Of a DNA stretch of 64,000 bases, positions 35,807 through 49,150 are shown piece after piece. The position numbers and the translations under genes were made by a program. The notes below the pieces were generated by a model. That model ran no database searches. It worked only from the letters and a program-made list of their open reading frames with translations, and had not been told where the DNA came from. Each line of letters opens with the position of its first letter. Within the stretch, counting starts at the first letter, position 1. This DNA is from Coniferiporia sulphurascens (lineage: Eukaryota; Basidiomycota; Agaricomycetes; Hymenochaetales; Hymenochaetaceae): contig NBBA01000015.1 in the NCBI GenBank assembly GCA_002794785.1, forward strand, positions 1 to 64,000, given 5' to 3'.

Positions 35807-36660
35807 ATGTTTTTTTTTTTTTTTTTTTTTTAAATTTTAATTCTGCATTTATATACTGCTACATTACAAAGTAAAAGACGCAGATATGAGACCATATGAA
35901 GTATCGTGCAAGAGGAGATTAACAAGGTATAAAGTGTCTGGGTTTAAGGCTATGGATGTGTGAGGTTTTGTGGTCAGAAGTGTCTAAATAATTTTGTCAG
36001 GTGGGATATGAATTGGAATAACAAATTGTGTAGGAGGGGGTGGCGGTTTTATGGATTCTATGATGGCTAATACTGATTGTGTAAGGTGGGAGAAACTACT
36101 TGATTTTTTATGATGTGCGGGTGGGTGTGGTTTGAATTGTTTAATGTCCGAAATTTGTGACTCTGAGAGGGGTGACGTGACAGCACTTGGAGCGGCATGT
36201 GTGCATGAGGCTAGGGGCAGGTTGCCATGAGGTGTGAAGTTGACTGCGAATTGTAGGAGGACTGATGTTAAGTCCATGCATGGGCCATAAAAGTTGAGGT
36301 GTTCTCGGTAGAGGAGGATATGCCATGAATTGTGTGGTTGCTCAATAATGCTGATGACCTGTAGTTTGTACTGGCATGTGGCCCAGTCTAATATGTGCTG
36401 ATTTTCGTCAACGAGGTTGAAAGGTTCATATGTGGTATTGGTTTTGAAGTTTGGCACCGGGAGGTGAAGGAATAGAAGGGGGCATGGGGGAATGGGGGAA
36501 AGGGGAGTGGAATGATGAACAAGGCTGTAAAACAGCTCGACAGATGTCTACTGTGAGTGAGGACTGGTGTGGGTGGTTAACCCAGGGAGTTTAGGGGTGG
36601 TGCGAGTGGATGTGCACTGGGTGAGATGATGGTGGTTAGAGGTCAAGGGGTGTTGAGCGG
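35807..36660 (-). mobile_element. Poly(T)-led insertion, candidate non-LTR or processed insert
   Basis: A run of 22-24 T begins near 35809. It is followed by AT-rich DNA and then a 157-codon minus-strand frame (35984-36457), so on the minus strand the insert would end in poly(A). The unit lies between the two decayed copies. A possible imperfect target duplication is GAGCGCTGGATG on the left and GAGCGGCTGGATG near 36656-36668. The protein frame is Pro/His/Ser-rich and not recognised. Boundaries are uncertain. Confidence 0.4.
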
Positions 36661-37109
36661 CTGGATGATACGCACTGGCAGCACGGGAGGCGGTCGGGTT
36701 GGGAAAACCGTGCCATTGCACGCGCGAGATTTTGATGCGTAGGGAACGCCATCCCACCAGGGCGTCCGTCAAACCGTCTCCATTCTCCATATGACGACGC
36801 TGCGGGAACGCATGACCAGCAACCTGATTGACTCCTTCGTGGCCGTCTTTTACGGTGTCATTTTTAATTCGCGCTGCTTCGCTGGTGTCCCCACTCTAGA
36901 TGTCATCCGTGCTGCATTGCTTGTCTCGGGCACAGTGCGACACAGCTTCCTATGCATGGTTTAACGAATTCAGAAGCCTGCCTCATCGAGATACCACTTT
37001 TCTGCGGAGCTTCGTAGGGACTTGGCCAAATATCGCTTGTTTGTCATGTACGAGAATAGTGCCGGATGTAGGTGGCGATAATTGCATTTCTATTTCATGC
37101 ATCTATCCT

Positions 37110-38165
37110 AGCCTGCAGTGGTAAATTTAACCTCATCAGTAAGAAAACCGGAAAAGGGCGAAGAGATACTCACTTAGCTAATTACAAGATCCATTGCCGT
37201 TAGTCACAAAGCTCCGAAGTTAACCAAAGTAGCCACTTCACCGGGAGGTCATCAATCATTGTCGTTCCCCAGCGGCGTCGCCCCTCGTAGGTGTCGCTGT
37301 GTCGAAACCACCAGGAGGCACGCTTATAGAGCAAGCTGAACGATAGGACCCGACCGTTGGAGGAATGCCACAGCATAGTGAGAGTTCTTCACGTTGCTTC
37401 TATCCAATGAGATTGCGAACATTTTCGATAGGACGAAATGTTCACCATCGTGCATGACGCCACACTGACTTTCGGCGTTCATGGCGAGCGTACGGTACCG
37501 TCCAGACACCACAGCTACGTGGTTCAGGACAAGCTCGGTAGAGTATAATGAAAAAAATCTTTAAGTGTGCCTCGCACTGCTGCCAGACGCAGACTTTATA
37601 GTGTATCAACTTAGTAGAACACCTTTTCAAGGACTAAAAGAAGATGCACAAGCGTCGCGAAAACAGAAACTAGGCCAGGCGGATCATCCTCACCCAAGTC
37701 AAGTAAATCCAAGGAGTCTCCGAGACACGAGTGTTGTCCGCCGCGTTTCAGCCTGCCTCGACATTCCCAGGTGATTAATGAGTTTCACAGTACACGGAAC
37801 GCCATCCATTTGATTCGATCATCGACGACGCGACGACACGAGAAAAGTTGACGCTTCAAAGTTCAAACACGCGCGTCGTCGTTGGGTGTGCAGAGCCGAC
37901 CACGTGGTCGTGAGAGGGCGCGACATCATCGGGATCGACCGGCGCCTTCACGACCCTCCAGAACGTTTCTCAAACTCTCAGTCTGCGTCGCAGTACTAGT
38001 TCTCGCGTTGCGTCTCGTTCTCGGGTTAAACGCAATTTACTTGAGCGAAGCCCGCACTGAGTCTTTCTTCGCTCGAACTGTGGCAGCACAGGTGCAAAAT
38101 CCGACTATTGGCGAGTTCTTGCAGTACCGCGAAGCCACATACCGTCCGTCTGACTTGCCTTGTCC
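37110..38165. pseudogene. Decayed duplicated segment, copy 2, with GH43 5' relic
   Basis: Homologous in order to copy 1 (34560-35745). Its right end (37955-38165, plus) aligns with the start of the intact GH43 gene. GCCTTCA precedes the start, TCTGCGTCGCAG lies in the signal peptide, and LGLNAIYLSEA resembles [16 protein letters not shown] then resembles LFARN, and NPTIGEF resembles NPIISGF. The position of the start codon reads ACG, and similarity is lost after the first 65 or so codons. It is clearly not a functional gene. Confidence 0.65.
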
Positions 38166-41100
38166 ATGATTTCCGCCCTTCATCGGAATTCAGTGCTATG
38201 GACATGTGCAAAAATAATCCGAACGTAGTACGAAAAAAAATGCTCACGTCACCTCCGTTCGTGTATCAGACAACATCTGCGACCGAATCCGTGTTACAAC
38301 TGATTATTTCAGCACCCCTTCCCCTAGGTGCGTTCAGCTAGTACGTTAACCAAGGACAGGACGTATGGCCCCGAATTATGTTCCATTCAGCATCAGTACT
38401 ACGCGCACTTGAATTTACCGTGGCACGCAAAGAATGGACACATCTCGCGCCCTATAGCATGCAATTGAGGATGCAAATGAATACGGTCGGATTCTGACAC
38501 CAGTGTTGGGATGCATATCGCATTAAGGGCTGCGGTGTCTTTTACATTCAAGCATCTTTAGTCGTCAATTACCTCCGTAATACTTCGTGCCTGTTAACAC
38601 AGATGGTAAGCGTATAGTCGCTTAGGTAGGAGAAAAGAGGTTTACCCCGTACGTCGACCCTTTCCGATATTATCATTTTCGATCGTGAAGGTTTTATGCT
38701 GCAGGGCGAGTTTAGTTTAGCTCGTGATAATAGCAATAGCTAGGTAACACGGCAGCGTCGACTCACATTCGGATCCTCCTTCGCCGGCTTTTCGTTCGTC
38801 TGCTTTACTACCCGTCGATTGACTTTTCGTACTCTTTGGGTCGGCTGCAAACGCGCATGAAGTTAGTGCTCCGAGAAGTCCGAGAAGTGAGTCACCAGTA
38901 TGATGGAACGACGCGTGCTTGACCTGTGTGGATGGTCATTGTTCGCCACATCCTCCTGCTCTCGCTGGTCACTTATCTGAATATCAGACATTCTGGAAAC
39001 GGTGATAGCTTTCACAAGTAGTTGGTTCCTGGTGGTTATGTTGGTACGAGCGTGAATAGAGGTTAAACCGGTAAGTGTTTATACGAAGAAATCTGTTGTG
39101 GCGACTGGACCCAAGCCACACATGCATATATTATATTGACGTCGTATTGGAACGTTGAAAGCCGGGAAGGTTGTTTACCTGTTCTGGAAAACAACCTGTT
39201 TTATACCTTGGTTTATTCCGGTGCCGATCGTGTGTCCGTTGATCCCACTGGTAGGATGCTGTCGTGGCCGTACTCAGGTCTTCCGGTATTACTGTACCTG
39301 CTTTCGTACACAACCCACGATCTCGGAGAAACTCAGACACAATATCCTGTGTCACGGAGCCTTTCTGTTTCATAGTGACCAGTGACTACTTGCACTATGT
39401 CGGCGAAACTTCTACATAGTAAAGCGCAGCCCGGGCGCCAGCTGCTGATAATTTTCCCTCTATTTTAGGGTGCATTCCACCGGCCGCCATCTCTCCAATG
39501 CCAATATTGTGCGAAGTCGATATCCACAGTCTGTTTCCTTGTCTGCCCTTTTCTTTCTTCTTTCTTTGACCCGAGAAGAGCACTGTGTATGGAGTCAACT
39601 TTTTCCGGAAATCAAAGCCACAGGAACTACGGACCTATTTGTTATCCACACACCAACCGTCACACGATCTCCCACTGATAGCGGCATTTTCTGTCCTCCG
39701 TTCGGAAGCGATAAAGAAGTCTATCTACGCAAACTCCTCCAAAGGCCCGGAAGCCCTTCACTTCCCACTGTGTGCAAGCTGGGCGGGAGCGATCAGTCGC
39801 ATTGGGATTTAGCCCCGCTCAGTTCTAAATTACCCTTCCCTTCCTCCCAGGCGCTGACAAAAGGCCGAGGTCAACGTCCTCTATTTTTGGACGAACTCAA
39901 TGCAAGTTTCTAGGAGGCGCGGGACGATGCCCCGTACGTTACCTGTGAGCGCTGTGGGAGAACTACAGAGGGATACTGGAAAGGTGAATCCATGGGCCTG
40001 AAGTTTGAGGTTTGTCGTCGGGGTCACTCGACGCGTGCTGTATTATGCTGCGCTCCGGAGCCCAGGGGCGGACGCATCCCGGACTCAATGCTACTTCGTT
40101 ATTCGTGTTCCTAAGGGACGCAAAAATACGGTTCTTGATGCCGAACCGGAACCTCTAAGATCTGGGAAAAACGTGCAATTTTTTCGATGCCGGGTTTCTT
40201 ATCCCCTTTCGTTTGCTTGTTTGTTTGTTTCTGCGTACTGAATCTCCGACAGACGCGCAAGCGAGGAAAAGGTCCCGAGCGGGTCCCTCAATGTTCCATA
40301 TGGGAATAACGCCAGAGGGAGAGCGTTTCTGAACGTACCTTCTACATTACGCTCCCGCGCCGGGAACACAGAGTATATGCGTGTTTTTCTGCCGATTACG
40401 CCCCCTCACTTCTGCCTGTGTCTCTGGAATGGGTATACTGTTGAGCCCAAGCCTAGACGGTCGAATGCGAGGGAACCCCGCGAGCCCGAGCCCGAGTCCG
40501 AGTCCGGAACTGCTGTGCACAATGTAGCATGTACCTGGTTAAGATTGTCTTTCGTGGCAGAGCCACACTGGGCAATCAAAAGCGGAACTTACGACGGGCC
40601 GGGTCGTGAACAGTATAGGTGGAAATGGCGACGGCGCCTTCCATCGATGAACTGTGCGATGGATTAACGGATCGGACAAGGATCGAAAGCAGGCCGAGCG
40701 CGCTGATCCACGGGTTCTAGCGTTGGGTGTTAATGTGCCGCCGCGTAGCACGGAGCCACAAAACACGCGGCGGTCCGGCACCGGTTCACAGCCACACTTC
40801 CCCTCCTTTCCTAGAGGCGCGCGCTTGAGCTTGCGACGATCGGACGAACGAATCTGGACGACGCTCGCCTTGGAAGCTTGGAAGCGTACCAAGAGCACTG
40901 TCTGCCCGCGACGAGGGCGCCGTCTCGCTGCCGCAGTAGCTTCTCGTGTTCATTAATTTGAGAGTAAGACGGGGGTCGGCCTCCGGAAGCAGTGCGTAGC
41001 CTATCGTGCTAAGACTTCCAAGAATTAATGTGATGAGGTTGAAGATGAGACAAAGAGACTCATTCTCAGGGTGTGTTAGGACAGGATAATGCGGCCGTTG

Positions 41101-44100
41101 TGTGCGTATGAGCTACACACGGACGGACAGTCTCGAGAGGCGATCTCGCCGACAGTGTGACACACTGACTCGGGACGCTATGCATGGTCCACTACGCATC
41201 TAGCGCATCAAACACGCTTGGCAACCGCGGTCGCGACCCACCGCCCGCACGGCGTCGGTCACGGCGGAATGCCGACGTCATGTTACGCACTACCGCCCAA
41301 AAATGAACCCGCACTTAGATCCGATCTCATGCAATTAATATTGTGGGTAGTAATTCAGACTGATAAACGCATTACATACACAATATCGTCCGGCACGTCC
41401 TAATTGGACGTATTACCCATAAATGAGATATCTATCCCATGGCCGTGGCTGAGGGTGAAACGGCATGGGCAGATTGGAATTTCCAAATGCCTTGGCTAAC
41501 CAGTCGGGGGAAATTTTCGAAGACACATATAAGAGTACGTTACGTCCGGATTCGGGCTCAATTTTCGAACCCGTCGCCACGAGCCTCGCGTCGATCGCGA
41601 TCGGCAATTGAATTAAATTTGGTTCCGATTGTACTGTAAGTTATGTATTCACTCACGTACGTCCGATACACTCTGACTTTACACTTGACAGACGCACCGT
41701 AATCCCGCGCCGTTAGGCCTTTAGCTAGTGCCGGCGCAGCGGTGGGAAGACGCCGTGAGGAACCCAGTCCAGAATGCAATAGAGTAAAGAGGAAGGCCTA
41801 GGGCGCCGTCTTTGATGCTCCTATTGAGCGCCTGCAGGGCCGTTTTGGCGTGACACCGCTAGCGCCACCCTAGGGGGCGCGATATATGGTGAAGATATGA
41901 ATGGGGCCGTAGAGGAGGAGTATCGATGAGCAGGAACGAAACTCGGGAGAAATAATGGACGATAGCAGTGTGCTCAAGTCGTTGTCTGAGCGCGCGGTGG
42001 CCTGCGCGCCCCGAACATAAATATCAATGCAGTAGTTTGGCGGGAGTCCGAGCTTGATCATTGATTGAATTGTTCACGCCTAGCGCCTGGGCTTATTCTG
42101 CGACCCTGTGAGAATGCGCCGTGTTTGTTTGGAAAGGCTAGCACATATGTATTAACCGGGCCTTTCATCATAACGCAATCGCGATTGGGAGGAGTGAGAA
42201 CCTTTAGTAGCAGTATGGTTTGAATTGGTATCGATAGCGTTTGTGGGAGCTCGCTTCGCGAATTGACAGAAAACTTATTGCGAGCGTAAGTCTCTGGAAG
42301 ATAGGATTTCCCTGGATGATAGTAGGCAGGGAGAAATATGAACCTGCGATAACAACGCAATCACGCCCCGGCATACGCGTTATCTGCATTGTACTTCCAG
42401 AGGTGTTCCACCTAACAAGAGATGCAGAGAAAGAATGAAATGACGCACGTGGTATCGTAACATGGGCGCGCGATATCAGTAAGGGTTTGGTTACGGTGAG
42501 GGAGACGAGTAATTACAAGACGATTGGAACGTTCTTGACATTACCCACGAGGACTAGATGAAGAAACGCTGAGCGTAGTTCCTCGGACGACCAGTGGATA
42601 GTGGCTAGCGATTCCCCATCTATGACGCACTTGGTCTCGCCTTGTTTTATTTTCTGCATTTTTCCTGTCAAAGTGTCAAAGCAAAATAAGCGGGTCGATC
42701 GGTCGGTTTACATCCGCAGGACGACAGGAGGTCAAAAAGGTTGAACATCGAAGAACAAATAAAAGAGAACGTTTGATCAGAGAACGGTATGGCGTGCGGC
42801 TACGAGCTGGATGGTTTGTCCTGAAAGATGGATAGACACAGCACGGGAGGCTAATGAGTAATGTTATTGACATTACCTACGAGGACAAGGACGCAAGATA
42901 TTCACGAGAATTACGGGCATAATTCCTCGGCGAGTCGCGGCAAGCTTCAAAATTGCCGAAGTCTTGACGATGACGCAATACATTTCGGCGTCGGCCGCGC
43001 CATCAAGGGTTTACCTAATCTATCAGGCCCACTGGCAGTCCACCACACCACACTGCAGTGCACCTCGAACCTATACCGGATAACGGGGAAACGATGCCAT
43101 GGGAAAGGCATAACCGCTAATTTCCATTGCATTTCTGCATTCCCCACAGGCCGACAGGGTGGGTGGCGGTCTGAAACTGTGCTCCGGGCGCTGTTTCTTG
43201 CTGTGTCGTAGATTCGACTAATCTCTGTACAGGCTGGACTGACTCGACGGCTAGTCGCTGCCGCTTTCCATCCGAATTGCAAATTGCCCACAAACAGCAC
43301 TCTCGCGATCTTCCATTGTGCTTCTTCCCGCCCATAATGAATGTGACTGCTAGCCTCAAAGAATAAGCCCTTCCTGGTGTCGTCGGATAAATCGTGCCGG
43401 GTAGCCTGCACTCACACACGAGCGGATCATGATAATGCAACGTAAGACGCGCGTTGAAGCATTCAGGGGAAATTCTCCGAGTCGGGAGAGATATGCCAGC
43501 TTGAGAAAGGAGTTACGGAACGCGCCTTGCCAGCGGGAAAACGATATTAAGCAGCGCTCCCACCGACATAGGAAAGAGATCCTATGGATCAGATTAGAAG
43601 TGAGTGGCGGAGATTGTCTTGGCTGGAGACGCCGACCGGGCCCGTCCCACCAATCGTCCAGCCGAGTACTTCCGAACGCCAATTGAATGTACAAAACATG
43701 CATGGGTGCAAATCTCTCACGACGACTCCCAGAAGGCAACAAGTCTCCCAGACCACACTTCGATTTTAAGGTCTGTCAACAACATTATGGTGTGCAAGCC
43801 GATGGTCTGATTGTTCCTGGCGTAGGTCTTTTGACCAATTCAAGTAATAGCAGATACGAAAGGCTGGACGGAAGACGTAACCTCCGTTTAGACCGTTGTG
43901 AAAAGCAGGGTCCGCTTTAACCTTCATTTAGCCTATGGTCTTGCCCAAACGGTCAAACGTGGGCACAACCCACTAGGATAAGGATACGTGGTCGCAACTA
44001 GAGAGTTGTCCTCGCCAGTTGAAGAAAAAGTTGTGTCCGTTTGGAAAAAGGAAGAAAAAGGAACAGACAGTACACTTTCTCTCTGTGGTCCTGAGAAACC

Positions 44101-45504
44101 GAGTAGCCCAGTTGTGGCGTCCAGGCTCATCAACTTTGTCCAGGGGCGCCAAGGGTGGAGCGGCGAGTTTGATGGGAAATTGCGACAACGCCGGAACGCA
44201 ATGCAGTACCGCAGCGCCCTCGGCGAGGCCGATGCCCACATGTACTACAGAAATTCCCAAAATAAGCTATAGTGGTCGGATATTGTTTCAGGTGCAGTGG
44301 TCTTTTGATGCGCTCCGACTACGGAAGGGCGCTCTTACAGCGGCATTGTGGGGGAGCCTAAAACCAAGCCGACCACGAGAGGCACTAAAGTTTCACTTCG
44401 GATCGATTTGATCTCGATTGCATCGTTTTTGTCAGTAAGTCGATGCGGAAGGCAGTCGAACTCCATTTCGGCCCCCGCGAAGGAGCCATTGCTGGGAAGG
44501 TAAGGATCATTTCTATAACTCTGGCAGGCGTGTTTTCAGATTAAAAAGCCGTTCCTGAGACCTGCGTGTGTTTTGTAGTAATATGCATGACAGATCGGAC
44601 TTGGAAGCATGCTTTGCTTTTACTGCCAGTATCGAACAACCGAGGAGGCGAGTCCGAATCTGTGTGCCTTTTTTAGAGCAAATATTTGAGTTGCCTCCGT
44701 TGTTTATTTCGAAGATCGTGCCGGACGCGGGACGTATACAGATTTCGGAAAAAGCGTTGGTGCCGTGGTGTAGTAGATTGAAAGAAACTGCACAGGCTTT
44801 AGGTCGGTTAGCCGATAAGCACGGCAGCCGACCGTGACACAATGCTCACGTAAATATGTGTCACGGTTTGATTGCAATGCGTCGACGGCCTTCTCTCAGC
44901 GACCAGTTTCTCTAGATGTCCCTTTGATCGGCTTGCCGGAGAACGTATCGGGTCCGCAGGGAAGCCCTAGCTGTGTATCTTGCTTTACCGTCGACTACCC
45001 ATGGTGTTCCAAGGCAGCCGCTCAGCGGCCGCCTGTAGCTAACAGGGAATGCCTTAATTGGGCGAGCTGGCAACACCGGTCAGTCGATCCCGAAGAGTGG
45101 CCCGGGGCCAATTCCGAAAATGTGCGCAGGAACCAGCAAGCTGTTTCTCTCTATTTTATTCCGTCGTTTGATTATATTGATTGTGTACATACACAGCCCT
45201 GAATCCAGGCGGGGGAGAAAAAAAAGCGTGCGATTGACATGTTTCCACGAGCCCGGATGTTCAGACGCATCACTACTCTTACGAACATAATGCGATGCCT
45301 CCTCGCGAACACCTCGGAGCCTTGCCCTGCTCATACTTAAGGGACCTCGGTTTACTGTCGGAAGCTCCCCACAACTCCGTCCCCCCTCCCTAAACTAATC
45401 CGGGCGTCTTATCTCGCTACCCTAATAAATCCACCTCCGGAGTGGTTCCCCTTATCCCGACTTCCTTCGCCGTTCAGCATCTATTGCTATCTTTCCGTAG
45501 CGCA
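38166..45504. other. 7.3 kb gene-poor stretch
   Basis: No frame with a recognisable domain occurs in this stretch. A short piece at about 42710-42800 (GACAGGAGGTC..AAAAGGTTGAA..GTTTGATCAGAGAAC) resembles the 3' flank of copy 1 at 35755-35800, so the dispersed duplication continues here. A CGAGCC/CGAGTC hexanucleotide run lies at about 40478-40507. The rest looks like decayed intergenic DNA. Confidence 0.5.
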
Positions 45505-47960
45505 ATGTCGGACACTGCTCAAGGCCACAACGACGCCGAGCGTGGCGTCTCTGAGAACGTCTACGCGATCGACCTATCATCACCACCGACGGCGCCATCC
45601 GAGGGTCCTACCCGGGCTAACTCTTCTGCTGATCTCAAGAAAGTCTCCTCTCCGCCGCTCCCATCTTCCGACGAGAAAGCCATCTTGGATGAGAAGAAGG
45701 ACACCGCGCTCGCAGTGGTCAAGGAGGCTCCTGCGCCTGCTGTGAAGAAGCCCGGACCCCCCAAACCCAAGTGGAAGCGTGCAAGTCGATGGGTACAATT
45801 CAGGCTGTGGTATAACACTTATCGGTAGGGCAACTTTCACTGTGACTCTCTCTCCCCTAAGCATTATGACTGAACGGCGGACTCCAACAGCAAATTCTTT
45901 ACCTTCGTTGTCATCATGAACGGTATTGGACTTCTCCTCGCAGCCATAAACTTCTGGAAATATCCTCGCCGTTATCCTGGTGCATTTATCCTCGGTAACC
46001 TGCTCACGGCCATCCTTGTTCGCAACGAGCTTTTCGGACGCTTCCTCTACCTCGTAATCAACAAATGTTTTGCCAAGGTATATTTCCCTCAAATTTTCTT
46101 TGTTTTAACAAGGTCTTGACTATATGATCCTCAGTGGACTCCCCTCTGGTGGCGCCTGGGTTGCACTTCGGTTCTCCAGCACCTCGGCGGTATTCACAGC
46201 GGTTGCGCAGTATCCGGCTGCGCATGGATCCTCTTCCGCGTCGTCTTGATCTTCATTAACCACAAGAACATGCACGATGCGATCCTCGTTACCGGTGTGA
46301 CAACAAACCTCTTCATTGCCATATCCATTGCGAGTGCATTCCCCTGGGTCCGGAACACTCATCACAAGTGAGTATCATGCGGCAGCCAATTTCCCTCCTT
46401 TCGTTTTCCGTATCCATCTGTCGTTTCGGGTTTCTCTCTCCGAGCGGTGCATGCCCTACCGAGGCCGCTGTGAACAGACTACACGATGGCGCTTAATAAG
46501 CGCAAAGTTTATTTGATGAAATTAAGACCCTGCACTACCTCATCATTATTGAACTGCGCATTCCTTTTACCCACTCTCACACTATGAAACACGATACTGA
46601 TACTACTCCATTTTCTCAGTGTATTCGAGCGTCATCACCGCTTTATCGGCTGGTAAGTCTTCGTGATTATATCCTATTTAGGAAATATTTCTGACGTATT
46701 ACGCGCTTTTTCTCTCACAGGCTTGGATTGCTTTCGTAAGTACACGCACCTCCTTCGCATTTAGTTCACACCGCTTTGCCGATGTCGGCCATCCTCCAAT
46801 GCTTAGAAGATGATTGATACTGACTCCACCTTTTCTTTATTTCTTCCCGCGCTATAGTACCTGGGTGTTTGTCGTCCTAAGTGAGTCAGCCTCGCTCGGT
46901 ATCGCGCCTGGCTCTGCCGATTCTCATCACATATCTGCTTTTCCCGTGTTTCGCCTTATGATTAGATGATATCTACGATCCTGACACTAGGCAGTGGGAC
47001 CTCAATGGCACCCATGTCATCCGCCAACAAGACTTTTGGTTCGTATTTGGCATGACGGTCTTTATTCTTATTCCGTGGGTTACGGTTCGTGAGGTCAAGA
47101 TTGACATCGAGATTGTGAGTGGACCGGTCTTCAATTCCCACATCAAGAGATTCCTCTTTGTATCCGCTGTTCTCCTTCGCTTCCCCTCCTTTCTTCTGAC
47201 CGATGGGCCGCTTTTCTGACTCTTTTCAATGATAGCCATCACCCAAGGTCGCAGTTCTTCGCTTCGAACGCGGCATGCAACAGGGTCTACTTGCCCGTAT
47301 CAGCCGCTCTTCCATCATGGAGGTCAGTATAGGCGCCCACGGGCTTGTCACACCGGCGTGCGCTAATTACCTTACCTAAACAGTACCACGCTTTCGGCAT
47401 CATTTCTGAGGGGACGCACGCCAAGTACCACTACCTTATCTGCGGTGTACAGGGAGACTTTACTCGCGGCCTCGTCAACGACTCGCCCACACACATCTGG
47501 ACTCGGGAGCTTAAATTTGCGGGTGTCTCAAACACATCAACACTCTACAAGCGCGGCGTGCGCGTGTGCACAGGAACAGGGCTCGGTGCCGCACTCAGCA
47601 CCTGTATCCAGTCACCGAATTGGTTCCTCATTTGGATTGGAAGCGACCAGGAGAAAACTTTCGGACCGACGATCAGTGGCTTGATTCATAGGCACATCGA
47701 ACCCGAGCGACTATGCCTGTGGGACTCGAAGCAGCGTGGCGGCCGTCCGGATGTCATGAAGCTCGTGCGCGATGCGTACCACTCATTCGGTGCCGAGGTC
47801 GTGTTCATCACCTCGAACTACCAGGGTAATCAGGAAATCATGGAAGGCTGCAAGACGGAGGGCATTCCGGCTTTCGTGGGTTTTCGTCTCATTCTTCAAG
47901 TTCTGAGAGCTTCGTCTAACTGATTATCCACACCTTCAGGGTACACTATGGGATTTCTGA
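45505..47960 (+). CDS. TmpA-like integral membrane protein
   Basis: This 519-aa protein resembles TmpA of Aspergillus nidulans, a membrane protein that in that species acts in asexual development signalling. It also resembles the C-terminal part of some NRPS-like proteins. Exons: 45505-45824, 45891-46077, 46135-46367, 46620-46652, 46721-46735, 46858-46880, 46966-47114, 47236-47322, 47384-47875 and 47940-47960. All phases match. The N-terminal 95 residues are disordered, Ser/Pro/Lys-rich and probably cytosolic. About six membrane segments follow (for example FTFVVIMNGIGLLLAAINF, AWILFRVVLIFI, VTTNLFIAISIASAF and FGMTVFILIPWV). The soluble C-terminus has KRGVRVCTGTGLGAAL and WFLIWIGSDQEKTFG, which look like a nucleotide-binding oxidoreductase-type fold. 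Exons 4-6 are only 33, 15 and 23 nt. The protein ends GTLWDF. The gene is intact. Confidence 0.8.
46721..46735 (+). other. 15-nt microexon in the TmpA-like gene
   Basis: GCTTGGATTGCTTTC sits between CTCACAG and GTAAGT. It encodes the middle of GWLGLLSTW and keeps phase 2 on both sides. Confidence 0.85.
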
Positions 47961-49150
47961 GCTGGATCTACTCTATTTACGTTTATATGATACTGTTTAC
48001 TTCCGACATCAACGCAATTTATGGGCCCCTGTTGCAAGCAATGCAACTTCATCTATCTTATCATACTCTCACAAGTAGTACATATTTCTGGAGGCTGGAT
48101 GTTTTCTATGTGTAACGGTTAGCATGCCGATTTTGTTTGTCTGTTTCCTTTCCTTATTGTTCGGCGTCGGTCGAGTAGATAGAAGCACTGTGCGTCACAA
48201 TGCAGTATAAATTAAAATTCTCTCATGTTCCAGAAGTTCTAGACTTCACGTACCCCATCCTCTCACCCGTATACACGCCATTATCCGCAGACTCGCTCCG
48301 CAGTCTCCTATTGTCTCTAAATATCAATGGACTATGAATTCAATGACTGCCATATATTGACTCTCTTCGCTATCTGCGACCCGTGGTTGAAGATTCCCCG
48401 AAGTTCTGGGGTTGTTATATGTGGATTCGGCTGCGTACAAGTACTTCCCTGATCCCCATCCGACTTCGATCCGCTATTTTTGCGCGCAGCTGCAAGAGGA
48501 TGTATTGTGTTTACCTGTCACTAGCGGAACCTGTATAAATTTGTCATAGGACCGCAGTCATCCCCCCAAGGAAATCACTTGTAGAAGAATCTGGAGGCGC
48601 AGCTAGATTGGTTGAAGTACATAATATATTTATAGACTAGCTGTATCAGGGTCCTTAAACTAATACACGACCGGCGTCCGAGTCGGGCGATGTATTCGAC
48701 CGTATACTGCGGCTTCGAGTTATTCCGCTAGCGTGCCGGTCTGAGTCTGTGACTCGTTTGTGTGAGCGCCCGTTTCAAATGGGGTTGCGGGTAGCTGCGC
48801 TGTCTGTGGTATGTTGCTTGTACAGTACAGGTACCAGACCGGACCCCGCGACGCTCCGGAGTTGTAGTATGCAGAATCATTGCAAATGACGCTTTGTTGA
48901 AACAAACGTTCCAGTCCCAGGAACCTCGTCTCTCGGCATTCAATATTATGATCCTTGACATATTTTTTCTTATTGGCTGTCGAACTAAAAATACACCTGC
49001 GGGTCCAGAACGCACGTGCGCCACCTGGAGCGGTCCTCGAAAATAGGACAAAGAAGGAAGGAGAGTTTCTAAATCAGGATGAAAAAGTACCAGATAACCC
49101 GGGGTTTGCCGAGAGCCTCTGCGGTACGCAGTCACTGACTGCGAATTGTC
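47961..49150. other. Intergenic, no gene recognised
   Basis: 3' flank of the TmpA-like gene and upstream region of the oligoribonuclease gene. No further features were supported. Confidence 0.5.

Noticed and set aside
43000..44840. Several 90-150 codon frames on both strands
   Set aside because: They overlap each other, lack domains and splice continuity, and lie in decayed intergenic DNA.
48021..48050. CCCCTGTTGCAA, the core of the 2.6 kb element's TIR, near the TmpA-like gene
   Set aside because: Only 12 bases match, and CCCCTGTTGCA also occurs by chance in the HRD3 exon near 4789. No second end or target duplication was found.
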